This document shows, one piece after another, positions 1 through 8,859 of a stretch of DNA of 64,000 nucleotides. The stretch lies in assembly GCA_019510125.1 (NCBI GenBank), contig JAEKKX010000007.1, forward strand, positions 148,618 to 212,617, read 5' to 3'. Every line of letters starts with the position of its first letter. Positions within the stretch are counted from its first letter, which is position 1. This stretch comes from Lysobacterales bacterium (GTDB taxonomy: Bacteria; Pseudomonadota; Gammaproteobacteria; Xanthomonadales; Xanthomonadaceae). A model generated the notes under the pieces. The model was not told the DNA's origin, did no database searches, and worked only from the letters and a program-made list of their open reading frames with translations. A program made the position numbers and the translations under genes.

Positions 1-55
1 GCCGGCGCCGCGCGGCCGGGTGCAGGCGCCGGCCGGTGCGCCCGCCCTGAAACGA

Positions 56-85
56 CGAGGCCCCGGCCGGTGGGCCGGGGCCTCG
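56..85 (-). terminator. Intrinsic terminator after bamA
   Basis: A perfect 13-bp stem (56-68 pairing with 73-85, 4-nt loop) lies about 20 bp past the bamA stop. On the minus strand it is followed by TCGTCGTTTCAGG, a weak T-rich tail. The same tail follows the terminator at 13164-13188. The first 55 bases of the window show no gene. Confidence 0.6.
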
Positions 86-106
86 CGGTCGCGCGGGGCG
101 ATGCGG

Positions 107-2557
107 TCAGAACGCGCCGCCGAAGGTGAACTGCAGGCGCTCCAGTTCGTCGTCCGGCTGGTTGCGGAACGGGAAGGCGTAGCTGATCGAGATCGGGCCC
201 ACCGGGGCGCGCCACAGCAGCGCCACGCCCGCCGAGGCGCGCAGCTCCGAGGTGTTGTAGCTGTGGACGTCCTTGAACACGTTGCCCACGTCGACGAACG
301 CCGACACGCGCGCCGACGGCGTGTCCAGCAGGGTCGGGAAGAACATTTCCAGCGAGCCCACCGTCTTGAACGAACCGCCGATCGGCTGGCGCAGGGTGCT
401 GTACGCCGCGAAATCGACCGGGCCCAGGGTGTTGTCGCGGTAGCCGCGCACCGAACGCACGCCGCCGGCGTAGAAGTTCTCGAAGAACGGCAGGCCGGTG
501 CCGACCAGGGTGCGCTCGTAGGTGCTGCCCGGGCCGCAGTCGGCGTCGCTCGCCTTCGGGATCGGCGGCTGCTGGCCCTGCAGGGTGCAGGTGATGCGGA
601 TCGCGTCCTTGCCGTAGCTGTCGCCATAGCCGAGCTGGAAGCGGGTGTTGAGCACCAGCGCGCGGTTGAGCGGCCAGTACTTGGAGAACTCGTAGTTGAG
701 CTTGTAGTACTCGGCGGTCGAACCCGGCAGGGTGATTTCCGCCGACACCCGCTGGTAGGTGCCGTAGCTGGGCGCGTAGAAGTCGTTGCGGGTGTCGCGG
801 GCCCAGCCCAGTTCGGTGCGCCAGGAGTGGAACGTGCTCTTGCCGAACGCGTCGATGTAGTCGACCACGGACTTCGGCGACGCGGTCGGGCTGGTCAGGA
901 GCTGGTTGCGGTCGATGCCGAACACCACCGAGACGCTGTCGTTCTCGGTCAGCGGCACGCCGAACACCACCTGGCCGGCGGCGCTGGTCGAGGAGTACTG
1001 CGCGGTGTTGAAGTCGGAGTTGTCGAACTCGCGCCACCACAGGTTGTAGCCCAGCGACATGCCCTCGTCGGTGAAGTACGGGTTCAGGAACGAGAACGAA
1101 TAGCGCTGTAGGTAGACGTTGCGCTGGATCTCGGTGCTGATCTGGTTGCCGGTGCCGAGGAAGTTGTTCTGCGACAACTGCAGGGTGGTGGTCAGGCCCG
1201 AGAGCTGCGAATAGCCGAAGCCGAAGGTGAAGCTGCCGGAGGTGGTTTCCTTGACGTTGAAGACCACGTCGACCTGGTCGTTGCTGCCGGGCACCGGCAC
1301 GGTCTCGGCCTCGATCGAACCGCTCTCGAAGAAGCCCAGGCGCTGCAGGCGCACCTTGGAACGGTCGATCGCCGCCTGCGAGTACCACGAGCCCTCGAAC
1401 TGGCGCATCTCGCGGCGCAGCACTTCGTCGGTGGTGCGGGTGTTGCCCTTGAAGCGGATCTGGCGGACGGTCACGCGCGGGCCGGGCACGACCTGCAGGT
1501 TGATGCCGACGGTGCGCTTCTCGCGGTCGATGGTCGGAACCGGGTTCACCGAGGCGAACGCGTAGCCGATGTTGCCCAGGGTGTTGGTGATCGCGTCGGA
1601 GGTCAGTTCCAGCAGCGCGCGCGAGAAGGTCTGGCCCTTGCGGATGAACACGTAGCGCTGGATCTGGTCCTGCGACAGCACGGTGTCGCCGGTGACCTGC
1701 ACGTCCTCGACGGTGTACTGCTCGCCCTCGGTCATGCTGGCGGTGACGAACATGTCGCGCTTGTCGGGGCTGATCGCGACCTGGGTGTTGTCGACGCTGA
1801 AATCGACGTAGCCGCGGTCGAGGTAGTACTCGTTGAGCTTCTCGAGGTCGCCGCTGAGCTTCTCGCGCGAGTACTGGTCGTCGCGACGGTACCAGCTCAG
1901 CCAGTTGCTCTCGTTGGACTCCCAGTTCTCGCGCAGGGTCTCCTCGTCGAACTTCTCGTTGCCGATGAGGTTGATGTGGCGGATCTTCGCCGCCTTGCCC
2001 TCGTTGACGTTGATCGTCACGTCGACGCGGTTGCGGTCGAGGCGGGTGATCGTCGGGGTGATCTGGACGTTGTACTTGCCGCGGTTGTTGTAGGCGCGGT
2101 TGAGCTCGAGGGTCACGCGGTCCAGCGCCAGGCGGTCGTAGGTCTCGCCCTCGGCGATGCCGATCTCCTTGAGGTTGGACGTCAGGTCTTCGGTCTTGAT
2201 GTCCTTGTTGCCGGTGATCTTGAGGGTGTTGATCGCCGGGCGCTCGGTCACCGAGATCACCAGGATGCTGCCCTCGCGGTCGAAGCGGATGTCCTCGAAG
2301 AACCCGGTCTTGTACAGCGCGCGCATCGCCTCGCCGATGCGGGTCGAGTCGACCGTGTCGCCACGCTCGATCGGCAGGTAGGTGAAGACGGTGCCGGCGC
2401 CGATCCGCTGCAGGCCGTCGACCCGGATGTCGGACACGGTGAAGGCGGAAGCGGAGGCCGGGGACGCGCTTTGCGCCTGGGTCGGCGCGGCGTGGAGCGA
2501 AGCCAGGCTCGTGGCGAGGGCGAGTGCGAGCAGGCGGCGATGGGGCGTGCGCGTCAT
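107..2557 (-). CDS. bamA: Outer membrane protein assembly factor BamA
   Basis: BamA is the outer membrane Omp85 subunit of the BAM complex, which folds and inserts beta-barrel proteins. At 816 aa it matches the family (about 810 aa in E. coli). An Ala-rich signal peptide covers roughly residues 1-29 and ends in TQAQ. Five POTRA domains follow, with typical phrases such as ALYKTGFFEDI and RLQRLGFFESG. The C-terminal 16-strand barrel carries the VRGY version of the loop-6 VRGF motif and ends in an aromatic residue (FGGAF). It is the last gene of the frr-uppS-cdsA-dxr-rseP-bamA cluster, 129 bp after rseP, and a terminator follows it. Confidence 0.98.
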   Translation of the reverse strand: MTRTPHRRLLALALATSLASLHAAPTQAQSASPASASAFTVSDIRVDGLQRIGAGTVFTYLPIERGDTVDSTRIGEAMRALYKTGFFEDIRFDREGSILVISVTERPAINTLKITGNKDIKTEDLTSNLKEIGIAEGETYDRLALDRVTLELNRAYNNRGKYNVQITPTITRLDRNRVDVTINVNEGKAAKIRHINLIGNEKFDEETLRENWESNESNWLSWYRRDDQYSREKLSGDLEKLNEYYLDRGYVDFSVDNTQVAISPDKRDMFVTASMTEGEQYTVEDVQVTGDTVLSQDQIQRYVFIRKGQTFSRALLELTSDAITNTLGNIGYAFASVNPVPTIDREKRTVGINLQVVPGPRVTVRQIRFKGNTRTTDEVLRREMRQFEGSWYSQAAIDRSKVRLQRLGFFESGSIEAETVPVPGSNDQVDVVFNVKETTSGSFTFGFGYSQLSGLTTTLQLSQNNFLGTGNQISTEIQRNVYLQRYSFSFLNPYFTDEGMSLGYNLWWREFDNSDFNTAQYSSTSAAGQVVFGVPLTENDSVSVVFGIDRNQLLTSPTASPKSVVDYIDAFGKSTFHSWRTELGWARDTRNDFYAPSYGTYQRVSAEITLPGSTAEYYKLNYEFSKYWPLNRALVLNTRFQLGYGDSYGKDAIRITCTLQGQQPPIPKASDADCGPGSTYERTLVGTGLPFFENFYAGGVRSVRGYRDNTLGPVDFAAYSTLRQPIGGSFKTVGSLEMFFPTLLDTPSARVSAFVDVGNVFKDVHSYNTSELRASAGVALLWRAPVGPISISYAFPFRNQPDDELERLQFTFGGAF

Positions 2558-2686
2558 CAGGACATCCGGTAGAGGTGCGGTGGTGCGGAAGTGGAGCGAA
2601 GGGGGCGGGTGCGGCGGGCGGCCGGGAACGTCAGCGGGACGGCCCGGCGCCGGCAGGCGGCGGGCGACGTTCCGGGTTGGCGGGTG

Positions 2687-4075
2687 TCATCGGATCAGCC
2701 CCTGCAGGTCGTTGAAGAACGCCAGGCCCATGAGCCCCAGCAACAGGGCGAGCCCGACATATTGCCCGGCGGCCATCGCACGGTCGCTTAACGGTCGGCC
2801 CTTGAGCAACTCGATAAGGTAATACAGCAGGTGCCCGCCATCCAAGACCGGGACCGGCAGCAGGTTGAGCACGCCCAGGCTCAGGCTGAGCAGGGCGAGC
2901 AGGCTGAGGTACCAGGCCAGGCCGTTCTTGGCGTAGGCATTGGCCGCCCGGGCGATGCCGATCGGGCCGGACACGGTGTCCTTGACCGCCAGCCGGCCGT
3001 CGAAGGCGCGCTTGAACATGCCGCCCAGCTCGCCGAGCTGGTACCTGGTCTCGCGGAAGGCCGCCGGCACCGCCTCCAGCGGGCCGTAGCGCAGCAGGGC
3101 GTCCTTCGGCGCCTTGGCGACCTCGCGGGGCGCGGCGATGCCCAGCAGCCAGGCCTCGCCGCCGCCGGACTGCTTCGGCCGTGCGCCGAGGCGCGGGACG
3201 AGGGTCACCGTCCGGCGGGCGCCGTCGCGCTCGATCTCGACCGGCCCGCCGCCCACCTCGCCCAGCCGGGCCACCAGCGGCGGCAGTTCGTCCCAGTAGG
3301 CCAGCGGCGTGCCGCCCACGGCGAGGATCCGGTCGCCCGGGCGCAGCACGCCGTCGGCGGCCGAGCCCGGCGCCACGGTCTCGACCACCGGCACCTGCAA
3401 CTGGTGGCGGGGCACGATCCCGATGTGCTCGATGGCGTTGCCGAGGTCGTTGCCGGCCGGCAGCCGCGAGAAGTCCAGGGTGCGCCGGGTCTCGAGGCCG
3501 CCGGCGGTGCGGACCTCCACCGGCACCCGGCCGCGGTCGATCGCCGAGGTGAGCAGGGCCATGCTGGCCTCGGTCCAGGTCGGCGTGGCGCGGTCGCCGA
3601 TCGACAGCAGGGTGTCGCCGCGCTGCAGGCCGCCGGCCGCGGCGATGCCCTGGGCTTCGCCGACCACCGGCGCGTAGTCCGGGCGGCCGATGACGAACAT
3701 CAGCCACAGCAGGGCCACGCACAGGACCAGGTTGGCGAACGGGCCGGCGAAGCTGATCAGCATGCGCTGGCCGACCGGCTTGTGGTCGTGCGACTGCGCG
3801 CGCTCGGCCTCGGACACCTCGGTCTTGCGGTCGACCAGGTCGTGCTCGCCGAGCATCCGCACGTAGCCGCCCAGCGGCAGCATGGCGATCGCCCATTCGG
3901 TGCCGTGGCGGTCCTTGCGCATCCACAGCGGCCGGCCGAAGCCGACCGAGAACCGCAGCACCTTGACCCCGCACCAGCGCGCGGCGAGGTAGTGGCCGAG
4001 TTCGTGGATGGTGACCAGCACGCCGAGGGCGACGATCAGCCACCAGGCGGACTTCAGGCCTTCGGCGATCATCAT
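2687..4075 (-). CDS. rseP: Site-2 protease RseP (M50 family)
   Basis: Inner membrane zinc metalloprotease that makes the second cut in the anti-sigma-E factor RseA during the envelope stress response. The product is 462 aa, the usual size. The zinc motif HELGH is at residues 24-28 in the first membrane helix. Two PDZ domains lie in the periplasmic middle section. The second metal-binding segment [10 protein letters not shown] is near the C-terminus, between the last helices. The start is the first of two adjacent ATG codons; its ATGA overlaps the dxr stop, so translation is probably coupled. Its position before bamA is conserved in gammaproteobacteria. Confidence 0.97.
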   Translation of the reverse strand: MMIAEGLKSAWWLIVALGVLVTIHELGHYLAARWCGVKVLRFSVGFGRPLWMRKDRHGTEWAIAMLPLGGYVRMLGEHDLVDRKTEVSEAERAQSHDHKPVGQRMLISFAGPFANLVLCVALLWLMFVIGRPDYAPVVGEAQGIAAAGGLQRGDTLLSIGDRATPTWTEASMALLTSAIDRGRVPVEVRTAGGLETRRTLDFSRLPAGNDLGNAIEHIGIVPRHQLQVPVVETVAPGSAADGVLRPGDRILAVGGTPLAYWDELPPLVARLGEVGGGPVEIERDGARRTVTLVPRLGARPKQSGGGEAWLLGIAAPREVAKAPKDALLRYGPLEAVPAAFRETRYQLGELGGMFKRAFDGRLAVKDTVSGPIGIARAANAYAKNGLAWYLSLLALLSLSLGVLNLLPVPVLDGGHLLYYLIELLKGRPLSDRAMAAGQYVGLALLLGLMGLAFFNDLQGLIR

Positions 4076-5274
4076 GTGCGCGCCTCGCGATGGGTGACCG
4101 TGCCGGAGACCGCCGCGCGGGCGATCGCCGCGCGGGTCGAGGCGCGTGCGGCGGCGTCGGCGGCGAGCAGGGCGTCGAGCGATCCGGCAGCGGCGTCGGG
4201 CATGCGTTGCAGGGCGTCTTCGACCAGGTCGGGAATGGACAGGAAACCGATTTCGCCCTGAAGAAAGGCTGAAACCGCCTCTTCGTTGGCGGCGTTGAGC
4301 GCGGCCGGCGCGGCCCCGCCCGCGGCCAGCGCGGCGTAGGCCAGGCGCAGGCAGGGGAAGGCGTCGGTGTCGGGCGCTTCGAAGTCGAGCCGGCCCTGCG
4401 CCAGCAGGTCCAGCGACGCCACGCCCGAGTCGATCCGCTCCGGCCAGGCGAAGCCCACCGCCAGCGCGGTGCGCATGTCCGGCAGGCCGAGCTGGGCGAG
4501 GGTGGAACCGTCGATGAACTCGACCAGCGAGTGGACCAGGCTCTGCGGATGGACCAGCACCCCGATGCGCTCGCCGGGCAGGCCGAACAGGTGGTGGGCC
4601 TCGATGACCTCCAGGCCCTTGTTCATCAGCGTCGCCGAATCGACCGAGATCTTCGGGCCCATCGACCACTTCGGATGGGCTACCGCCTGCGCCGGGGTCA
4701 CGCCCGCCAGCTCGGCGCGGGTGCGCCCGCGGAACGGCCCGCCGGAAGCGGTGAGCCGGATCCGCGCCAGCCCGGCGCGGGCCTCGGCGTCGGGCAGGCA
4801 CTGGAAGATCGCGTTGTGCTCGCTGTCGATCGGCACGATGCGCGCGCCGTGTTCGCGGACCGCGGCCATCAGCAGTTCCCCGGCCAGCACCAGCGACTCC
4901 TTGTTCGCCAGCAGCAGGCGCTTGCCGGCGCGGGCGGCGGCGAGGGTCGAGGACAGCCCGGCGGCGCCGACGATCGCCGCCACCACGGTGTCGCTGGCGG
5001 CGTCGGCGGCGAGCGCGTCGATCGCCCCGGCGCCGGCGTGGGCCTCGGTGGCGAGACCGGCGGCGCGCAGGCCGTCGCGCAGGGCCGGGTAGGCGGCCGG
5101 ATCGGCCACCGCGGCGTGCGCCGGACGGTGCCGGCGGCACAGCTCGACCAGCGCGGCGGCATTGCCGCCGGCGACCAGCGCCTCCGCCCGGAGGCGGTCG
5201 GGGTGGCGGGCGATCACGTCCAGCGCCGACGTGCCGATCGAGCCGGTGGCGCCGAAGACCGCGACCCGCCTCAC
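4072..5274 (-). CDS. dxr: 1-deoxy-D-xylulose 5-phosphate reductoisomerase
   Basis: Cytosolic NADPH-dependent enzyme that converts DXP to 2-C-methyl-D-erythritol 4-phosphate, the committed step of the MEP isoprenoid pathway. The NADPH motif GATGSIG is at residues 8-14. [35 protein letters not shown] and [20 protein letters not shown] carry the metal- and substrate-binding residues. The GTG start at 5274 gives 400 aa, the normal length; the open frame runs upstream but only into low-complexity residues. The last four bases overlap rseP, and an 89-bp gap separates it from cdsA. Confidence 0.97.
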   Translation of the reverse strand: MRRVAVFGATGSIGTSALDVIARHPDRLRAEALVAGGNAAALVELCRRHRPAHAAVADPAAYPALRDGLRAAGLATEAHAGAGAIDALAADAASDTVVAAIVGAAGLSSTLAAARAGKRLLLANKESLVLAGELLMAAVREHGARIVPIDSEHNAIFQCLPDAEARAGLARIRLTASGGPFRGRTRAELAGVTPAQAVAHPKWSMGPKISVDSATLMNKGLEVIEAHHLFGLPGERIGVLVHPQSLVHSLVEFIDGSTLAQLGLPDMRTALAVGFAWPERIDSGVASLDLLAQGRLDFEAPDTDAFPCLRLAYAALAAGGAAPAALNAANEEAVSAFLQGEIGFLSIPDLVEDALQRMPDAAAGSLDALLAADAAARASTRAAIARAAVSGTVTHREART

Positions 5275-5363
5275 GGGCGTGTCCCCGAAGCTCGGCGGAT
5301 AAGGCGGGCGGGCGGTGCGATGGGACGCATGGGGCGGATGGACCGGGGCGCGGGCGGCGAAGT

Positions 5364-6230
5364 TCAGAAGCCGAACAGCAGCTTGCCGAGCGCGAACACC
5401 GGCAGCGCCGCGAGCTGGCTGTCGATGCGGTCGAGCACGCCGCCGTGGCCGGGGATGAGCTGGCTGGAGTCCTTGGCGCCGACGTGGCGCTTGAGCAGGC
5501 TCTCGAACAGATCGCCGACCACCGAGGCCAGGATGGTCCACAGCGCGACGATCGCCACGTACGGCAACTGGCCCAGGGTGGCACCGGCGAACGGCGCGGC
5601 GGCGAGGGCCAGCGCCATGCCCGCGGCGAGGCCGCCGAACAGGCCCTCGATGGTCTTGTTGGGGCTGATCCGCGGGGCCAGCTTGTTGCGCCCGAACGCG
5701 CGGCCGGCGAAGTACGCGCCGGTGTCGGCCGCCCAGACGATGGCCAGCGCCAGCAGCAGCCAGCGGTGGCCGCCGGGGATGCCGGTCTTCACCGGCTCCG
5801 CGCCGAGCTGGCCGGCGTGGATCAGCACCAGCGCGCACCAGGCCGGGATGATGCTGAGCGTCGCCGCAGCCAGCTTGAACACCCGGGCGTGGGTGTTGTG
5901 GTCGGACGCGAAGCTGTAGTGGCGCAGCCACAGCAGGGCCAGCAGCCACCAGATCACGCCCAGCAGCACCGCGATCTTGAACAGCACCAGCGAGGCGCCG
6001 CCGTCGGAGCGCGAGGCCCAGACCAGCGCGACCATCACCAGCAGGTTGACCACCAGCAGCACGCCGCGGGCGATCGGGTCCTCGATGTCGGTCAGCCGCA
6101 GCCATTCCCACAGGCCGATCAGGAAGGCGGCGGCGCTGACCGCGGCCATCCACGGCGTGGGCAGCAGCAATACGGCGGCGATCGCCAGCGGGGCCATGAC
6201 CAGAGCGGCCAGCAAACGCGTCCGGGTCAT
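5364..6230 (-). CDS. cdsA: Phosphatidate cytidylyltransferase CdsA
   Basis: Inner membrane enzyme that makes CDP-diacylglycerol from phosphatidate and CTP, the precursor of all the cell's phospholipids. The 288-aa product is almost entirely hydrophobic with about eight membrane segments. The family signature is visible towards the C-terminus: SPNKTIEG, then [18 protein letters not shown] and [14 protein letters not shown]. The ATG at 6230 overlaps the uppS stop (ATGA), which fixes the start and implies coupled translation. Confidence 0.97.
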   Translation of the reverse strand: MTRTRLLAALVMAPLAIAAVLLLPTPWMAAVSAAAFLIGLWEWLRLTDIEDPIARGVLLVVNLLVMVALVWASRSDGGASLVLFKIAVLLGVIWWLLALLWLRHYSFASDHNTHARVFKLAAATLSIIPAWCALVLIHAGQLGAEPVKTGIPGGHRWLLLALAIVWAADTGAYFAGRAFGRNKLAPRISPNKTIEGLFGGLAAGMALALAAAPFAGATLGQLPYVAIVALWTILASVVGDLFESLLKRHVGAKDSSQLIPGHGGVLDRIDSQLAALPVFALGKLLFGF

Positions 6231-7009
6231 GCGTCGGTCCTGTCGAGGGTGGGGAGGGGCGGCGGGACCGCGCCGGCGGGCGCGACCTGTGCGCTGGTGA
6301 GGCCGAACCGGCGTTCGCGGCCGGCGAAATCGGCCAGCGCGCGCTCGAGGGTGGGTTCGTCGAGATCGGGCCAGAGCAGTTCGGTGAACCACAGCTCGGT
6401 GTAGGCCAGTTGCCACAGCAGGAAGTTGCTGATGCGGTGGTCGCCGCCGGTGCGGATGAACAGGTCCGGCGGCGGCAGCTCGGCCAGCGCCATGCGCCGC
6501 CCGATCGCGGCTTCGTCGATGTCGGCCGGGGACAGCCGCCCGGCGGCGACGTCCTCGGCCACCGCGCGCGCGGCGCGGGCGATGTCCTGGCGGCCGCCGT
6601 AGCTGGCGGCGATGGTCAGGTGCAGCGCGGCGTTGCCGGCGGTGCGGGTTTCCGCCTCGGCCATCCGCGCCAGGATCTCGGGCGGGAAGCGCTCGCGCTC
6701 GCCGATGAAGCGCAGGCGCACGCCGCGCCGGTGCAGTTCGTCGACCTCGCGCTCCAGCGCGTTGAGGAACAGCTTCATCAGCGCGCCGACCTCGTCCTCG
6801 GGCCGGCCCCAGTTCTCGCTGGAGAACGCGAACAGGGTCAACGCCGCGATCCCGCGGCGCAGGCACCAGTCGATGCACAGGTTGACCGCGCGGGCGCCGG
6901 CGCGGTGGCCCAGCGCGCGCGGGCGATGGCGGCGTTCGGCCCAGCGGCCGTTGCCGTCCATGATCACGGCGAGATGGCGCGGGACTCCGGGCTGCGGCGG
7001 CGCGGACAT
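6227..7009 (-). CDS. uppS: Undecaprenyl diphosphate synthase (isoprenyl transferase)
   Basis: Cis-prenyltransferase that adds eight isoprene units to farnesyl diphosphate, making the C55 lipid carrier for peptidoglycan and O-antigen. The 260-aa protein has the catalytic aspartate in MDGNGRW (Asp18), the [12 protein letters not shown] segment and the C-terminal [15 protein letters not shown] motif. It lies between frr and cdsA; 12 bp separate it from frr and its stop overlaps the cdsA start. Confidence 0.97.
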   Translation of the reverse strand: MSAPPQPGVPRHLAVIMDGNGRWAERRHRPRALGHRAGARAVNLCIDWCLRRGIAALTLFAFSSENWGRPEDEVGALMKLFLNALEREVDELHRRGVRLRFIGERERFPPEILARMAEAETRTAGNAALHLTIAASYGGRQDIARAARAVAEDVAAGRLSPADIDEAAIGRRMALAELPPPDLFIRTGGDHRISNFLLWQLAYTELWFTELLWPDLDEPTLERALADFAGRERRFGLTSAQVAPAGAVPPPLPTLDRTDA

Positions 7010-7021
7010 GCCGATGCGGCC

Positions 7022-7579
7022 TCAGACGGCCATCAGTTCCTGCTCTTTCGCCCTGGCCACCTCATCGACGTCCTTGATCGCCTTGTCGGTGAGCTTCTGG
7101 ATCTCTTCCTCGGCGCGACGCTCCTCGTCCTCGGTGATCTTCTTTTCCTTCAGCAGTTCCTTGACGTGCTGGTTGGCGTCGCGGCGGACGTTGCGGATCG
7201 CGACCTTCGCGTCCTCGCCCTCGCCGTGGACGACCTTGGCCAGCTCGCGGCGGCGCTCCTCGGTCAGCGGCGGCAGGTTGATGCGGATCACGGTGCCGGC
7301 GGTGTTCGGGGTGAGGCCGAGGTCGGAGGCGTAGATCGCCTTCTCGATCGGGGCCACCATGGTCTTTTCCCAGGGCGTGATCGTCAGCGAGCGGGCGTCG
7401 ACGACGGCGATCGCGGCGACCTGCGACAACGGCATGTCGGAGCCGTAGTAGCTGACCTTCAGGTGGTCCACCAGCGAGGGCGTGGCGCGGCCGGTGCGCA
7501 GCTTGGTCAGGTTGTGGCGCAGGGACTCCACGCATTTCGCCATGCGGGTCTGCGCGTCTTTCTTGATGTCGTTGAGCAT
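7022..7579 (-). CDS. frr: Ribosome recycling factor
   Basis: Splits post-termination ribosomes together with EF-G. The ATG at 7579 yields exactly 185 aa, the family standard, beginning [13 protein letters not shown]; the open frame upstream is not family-like. Conserved stretches include [32 protein letters not shown] and a C-terminal charged helix. pyrH, its usual upstream partner, is absent here: the next upstream gene is a metal exporter. Confidence 0.98.
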   Translation of the reverse strand: MLNDIKKDAQTRMAKCVESLRHNLTKLRTGRATPSLVDHLKVSYYGSDMPLSQVAAIAVVDARSLTITPWEKTMVAPIEKAIYASDLGLTPNTAGTVIRINLPPLTEERRRELAKVVHGEGEDAKVAIRNVRRDANQHVKELLKEKKITEDEERRAEEEIQKLTDKAIKDVDEVARAKEQELMAV

Positions 7580-7696
7580 GCCGGTTCCTGTATCGGTCTG
7601 GAGGCGGCCGCGCGCGGGGAGCGTGCGCGGCCGGAGCGCCATGACCGGCGATTATACGACGCCGCCCCGGCCGCGGCCCGTCCCGGGCGGGCCGGC

Positions 7697-8749
7697 TCAG
7701 TCCGCCGCGACCTGGCCGTGCGGCGCCCGGTCGTGGCGGTCATGGCCGCAGCCGGCGCCGTGCTCGATCTGCAGCGTCGCGTGGTTGATCCCGAAGCGTT
7801 CGTCCAGCGCGTGGTGCAGCGCGTCGAGGAAGCCGTCGTGGTCCTCGCCGCCGGGGCGCACCAAGTGCGCGGTCATCGCGACCTCGCCCGCGCCCAGCGA
7901 CCAGATGTGCATGTGGTGCACCGCCTGCACGCCCGGCTGCCCGGCGAGGAAGGCCTCGACCTCGCTCTGGTCCAGCCCGCGCGGCACGGCGTCCATCGCC
8001 GCGTCGAAGGCGTCGCGCAGCAGCCGGAACGAGCCGACCGCCACCACCACCGCGACCAGCGCCGCGGTCGCCGGGTCCAGCCAGCGCCAGCCCAGCCACT
8101 GCATGCCCGCGCCGGCCAGCACCGCCGCCAGCGACACCGCGGCGTCGGCCATGAGGTGGAGGAAGGCGCCGCGGCGATTGAGGTCCTTGCCGTGGTCGTG
8201 GCCGCCGTGGACGAACCAGGCCGCGCCGAGGTTGACCACGATCCCGATGGCGGCCACCACCATCACCGGCACCGCCGGGATCTCCGGCGGCGCGGCGAAG
8301 CGGCGCAGCGCCTCCCACCCCAGCGCGCCGCTGAACCCGACCAGCAGCAGCGCGTTGCCCAGCGGCGAGAGCAGGGTGGCGCGCCGCCAGCCGTAGGTGT
8401 GGCGTCCGGTCGGCGGCCGCCGGGCCATCGCCGCCGCGCCCCAGGCCAGCGCCAGGCCGAGCACATCGCCGAAGTTGTGGACGGCGTCGGAGAGCAGCGC
8501 CAGCGAGTCGGTGGCGAAGCCGTAGCCGGCCTCCAGCGCCGTGTACGCGAGGTTGATCAGGGTCGCGATCGCGAACGCGCGCGTGCCGCTCGCGAGGACG
8601 CGCGCGTGGTCGTGGGCGTGGCCGTCGCCGTGATCGTGGGAGTGACCATCGCCGTGACCGTGATCGTGACCGTGATCGTTCGCGCCAGCCTGCGTGCGGT
8701 CGCGCGCGGGAGCGTCGCGGCTGTGGTCGTGGTCGTGCGGTGCGGTCAT
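7697..8749 (-). CDS. Cation diffusion facilitator (Zn/Co/Cd efflux) with His-rich N-terminus
   Basis: Inner membrane CDF-family antiporter, expected to export divalent metals such as zinc, cobalt or cadmium in exchange for protons. The 350-aa protein has six predicted helices and the signature DSLALLSDAVHNFGD at residues 81-95, whose HxxxD supplies the intramembrane metal site. A cytosolic C-terminal domain follows from about residue 230. Residues 5-48 form a strongly His/Asp/Gly-rich tail that probably captures or senses metal; the matching DNA (about 8605-8690) consists of short GTGATCGTGACC-type repeats. Whether it is ZitB-like or CzcD-like cannot be decided. Confidence 0.93.
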   Translation of the reverse strand: MTAPHDHDHSRDAPARDRTQAGANDHGHDHGHGDGHSHDHGDGHAHDHARVLASGTRAFAIATLINLAYTALEAGYGFATDSLALLSDAVHNFGDVLGLALAWGAAAMARRPPTGRHTYGWRRATLLSPLGNALLLVGFSGALGWEALRRFAAPPEIPAVPVMVVAAIGIVVNLGAAWFVHGGHDHGKDLNRRGAFLHLMADAAVSLAAVLAGAGMQWLGWRWLDPATAALVAVVVAVGSFRLLRDAFDAAMDAVPRGLDQSEVEAFLAGQPGVQAVHHMHIWSLGAGEVAMTAHLVRPGGEDHDGFLDALHHALDERFGINHATLQIEHGAGCGHDRHDRAPHGQVAAD

Positions 8750-8859
8750 CGCGGAATCGTGTCACGGCCGCGGGGCCGGACACTATTGCAAGGTGCGGGA
8801 TTGCAGGCTGCGGGCGCCGTGGCGGCGTCCGGATCGACCGCGGTCGGCAGGGGGGCGTC

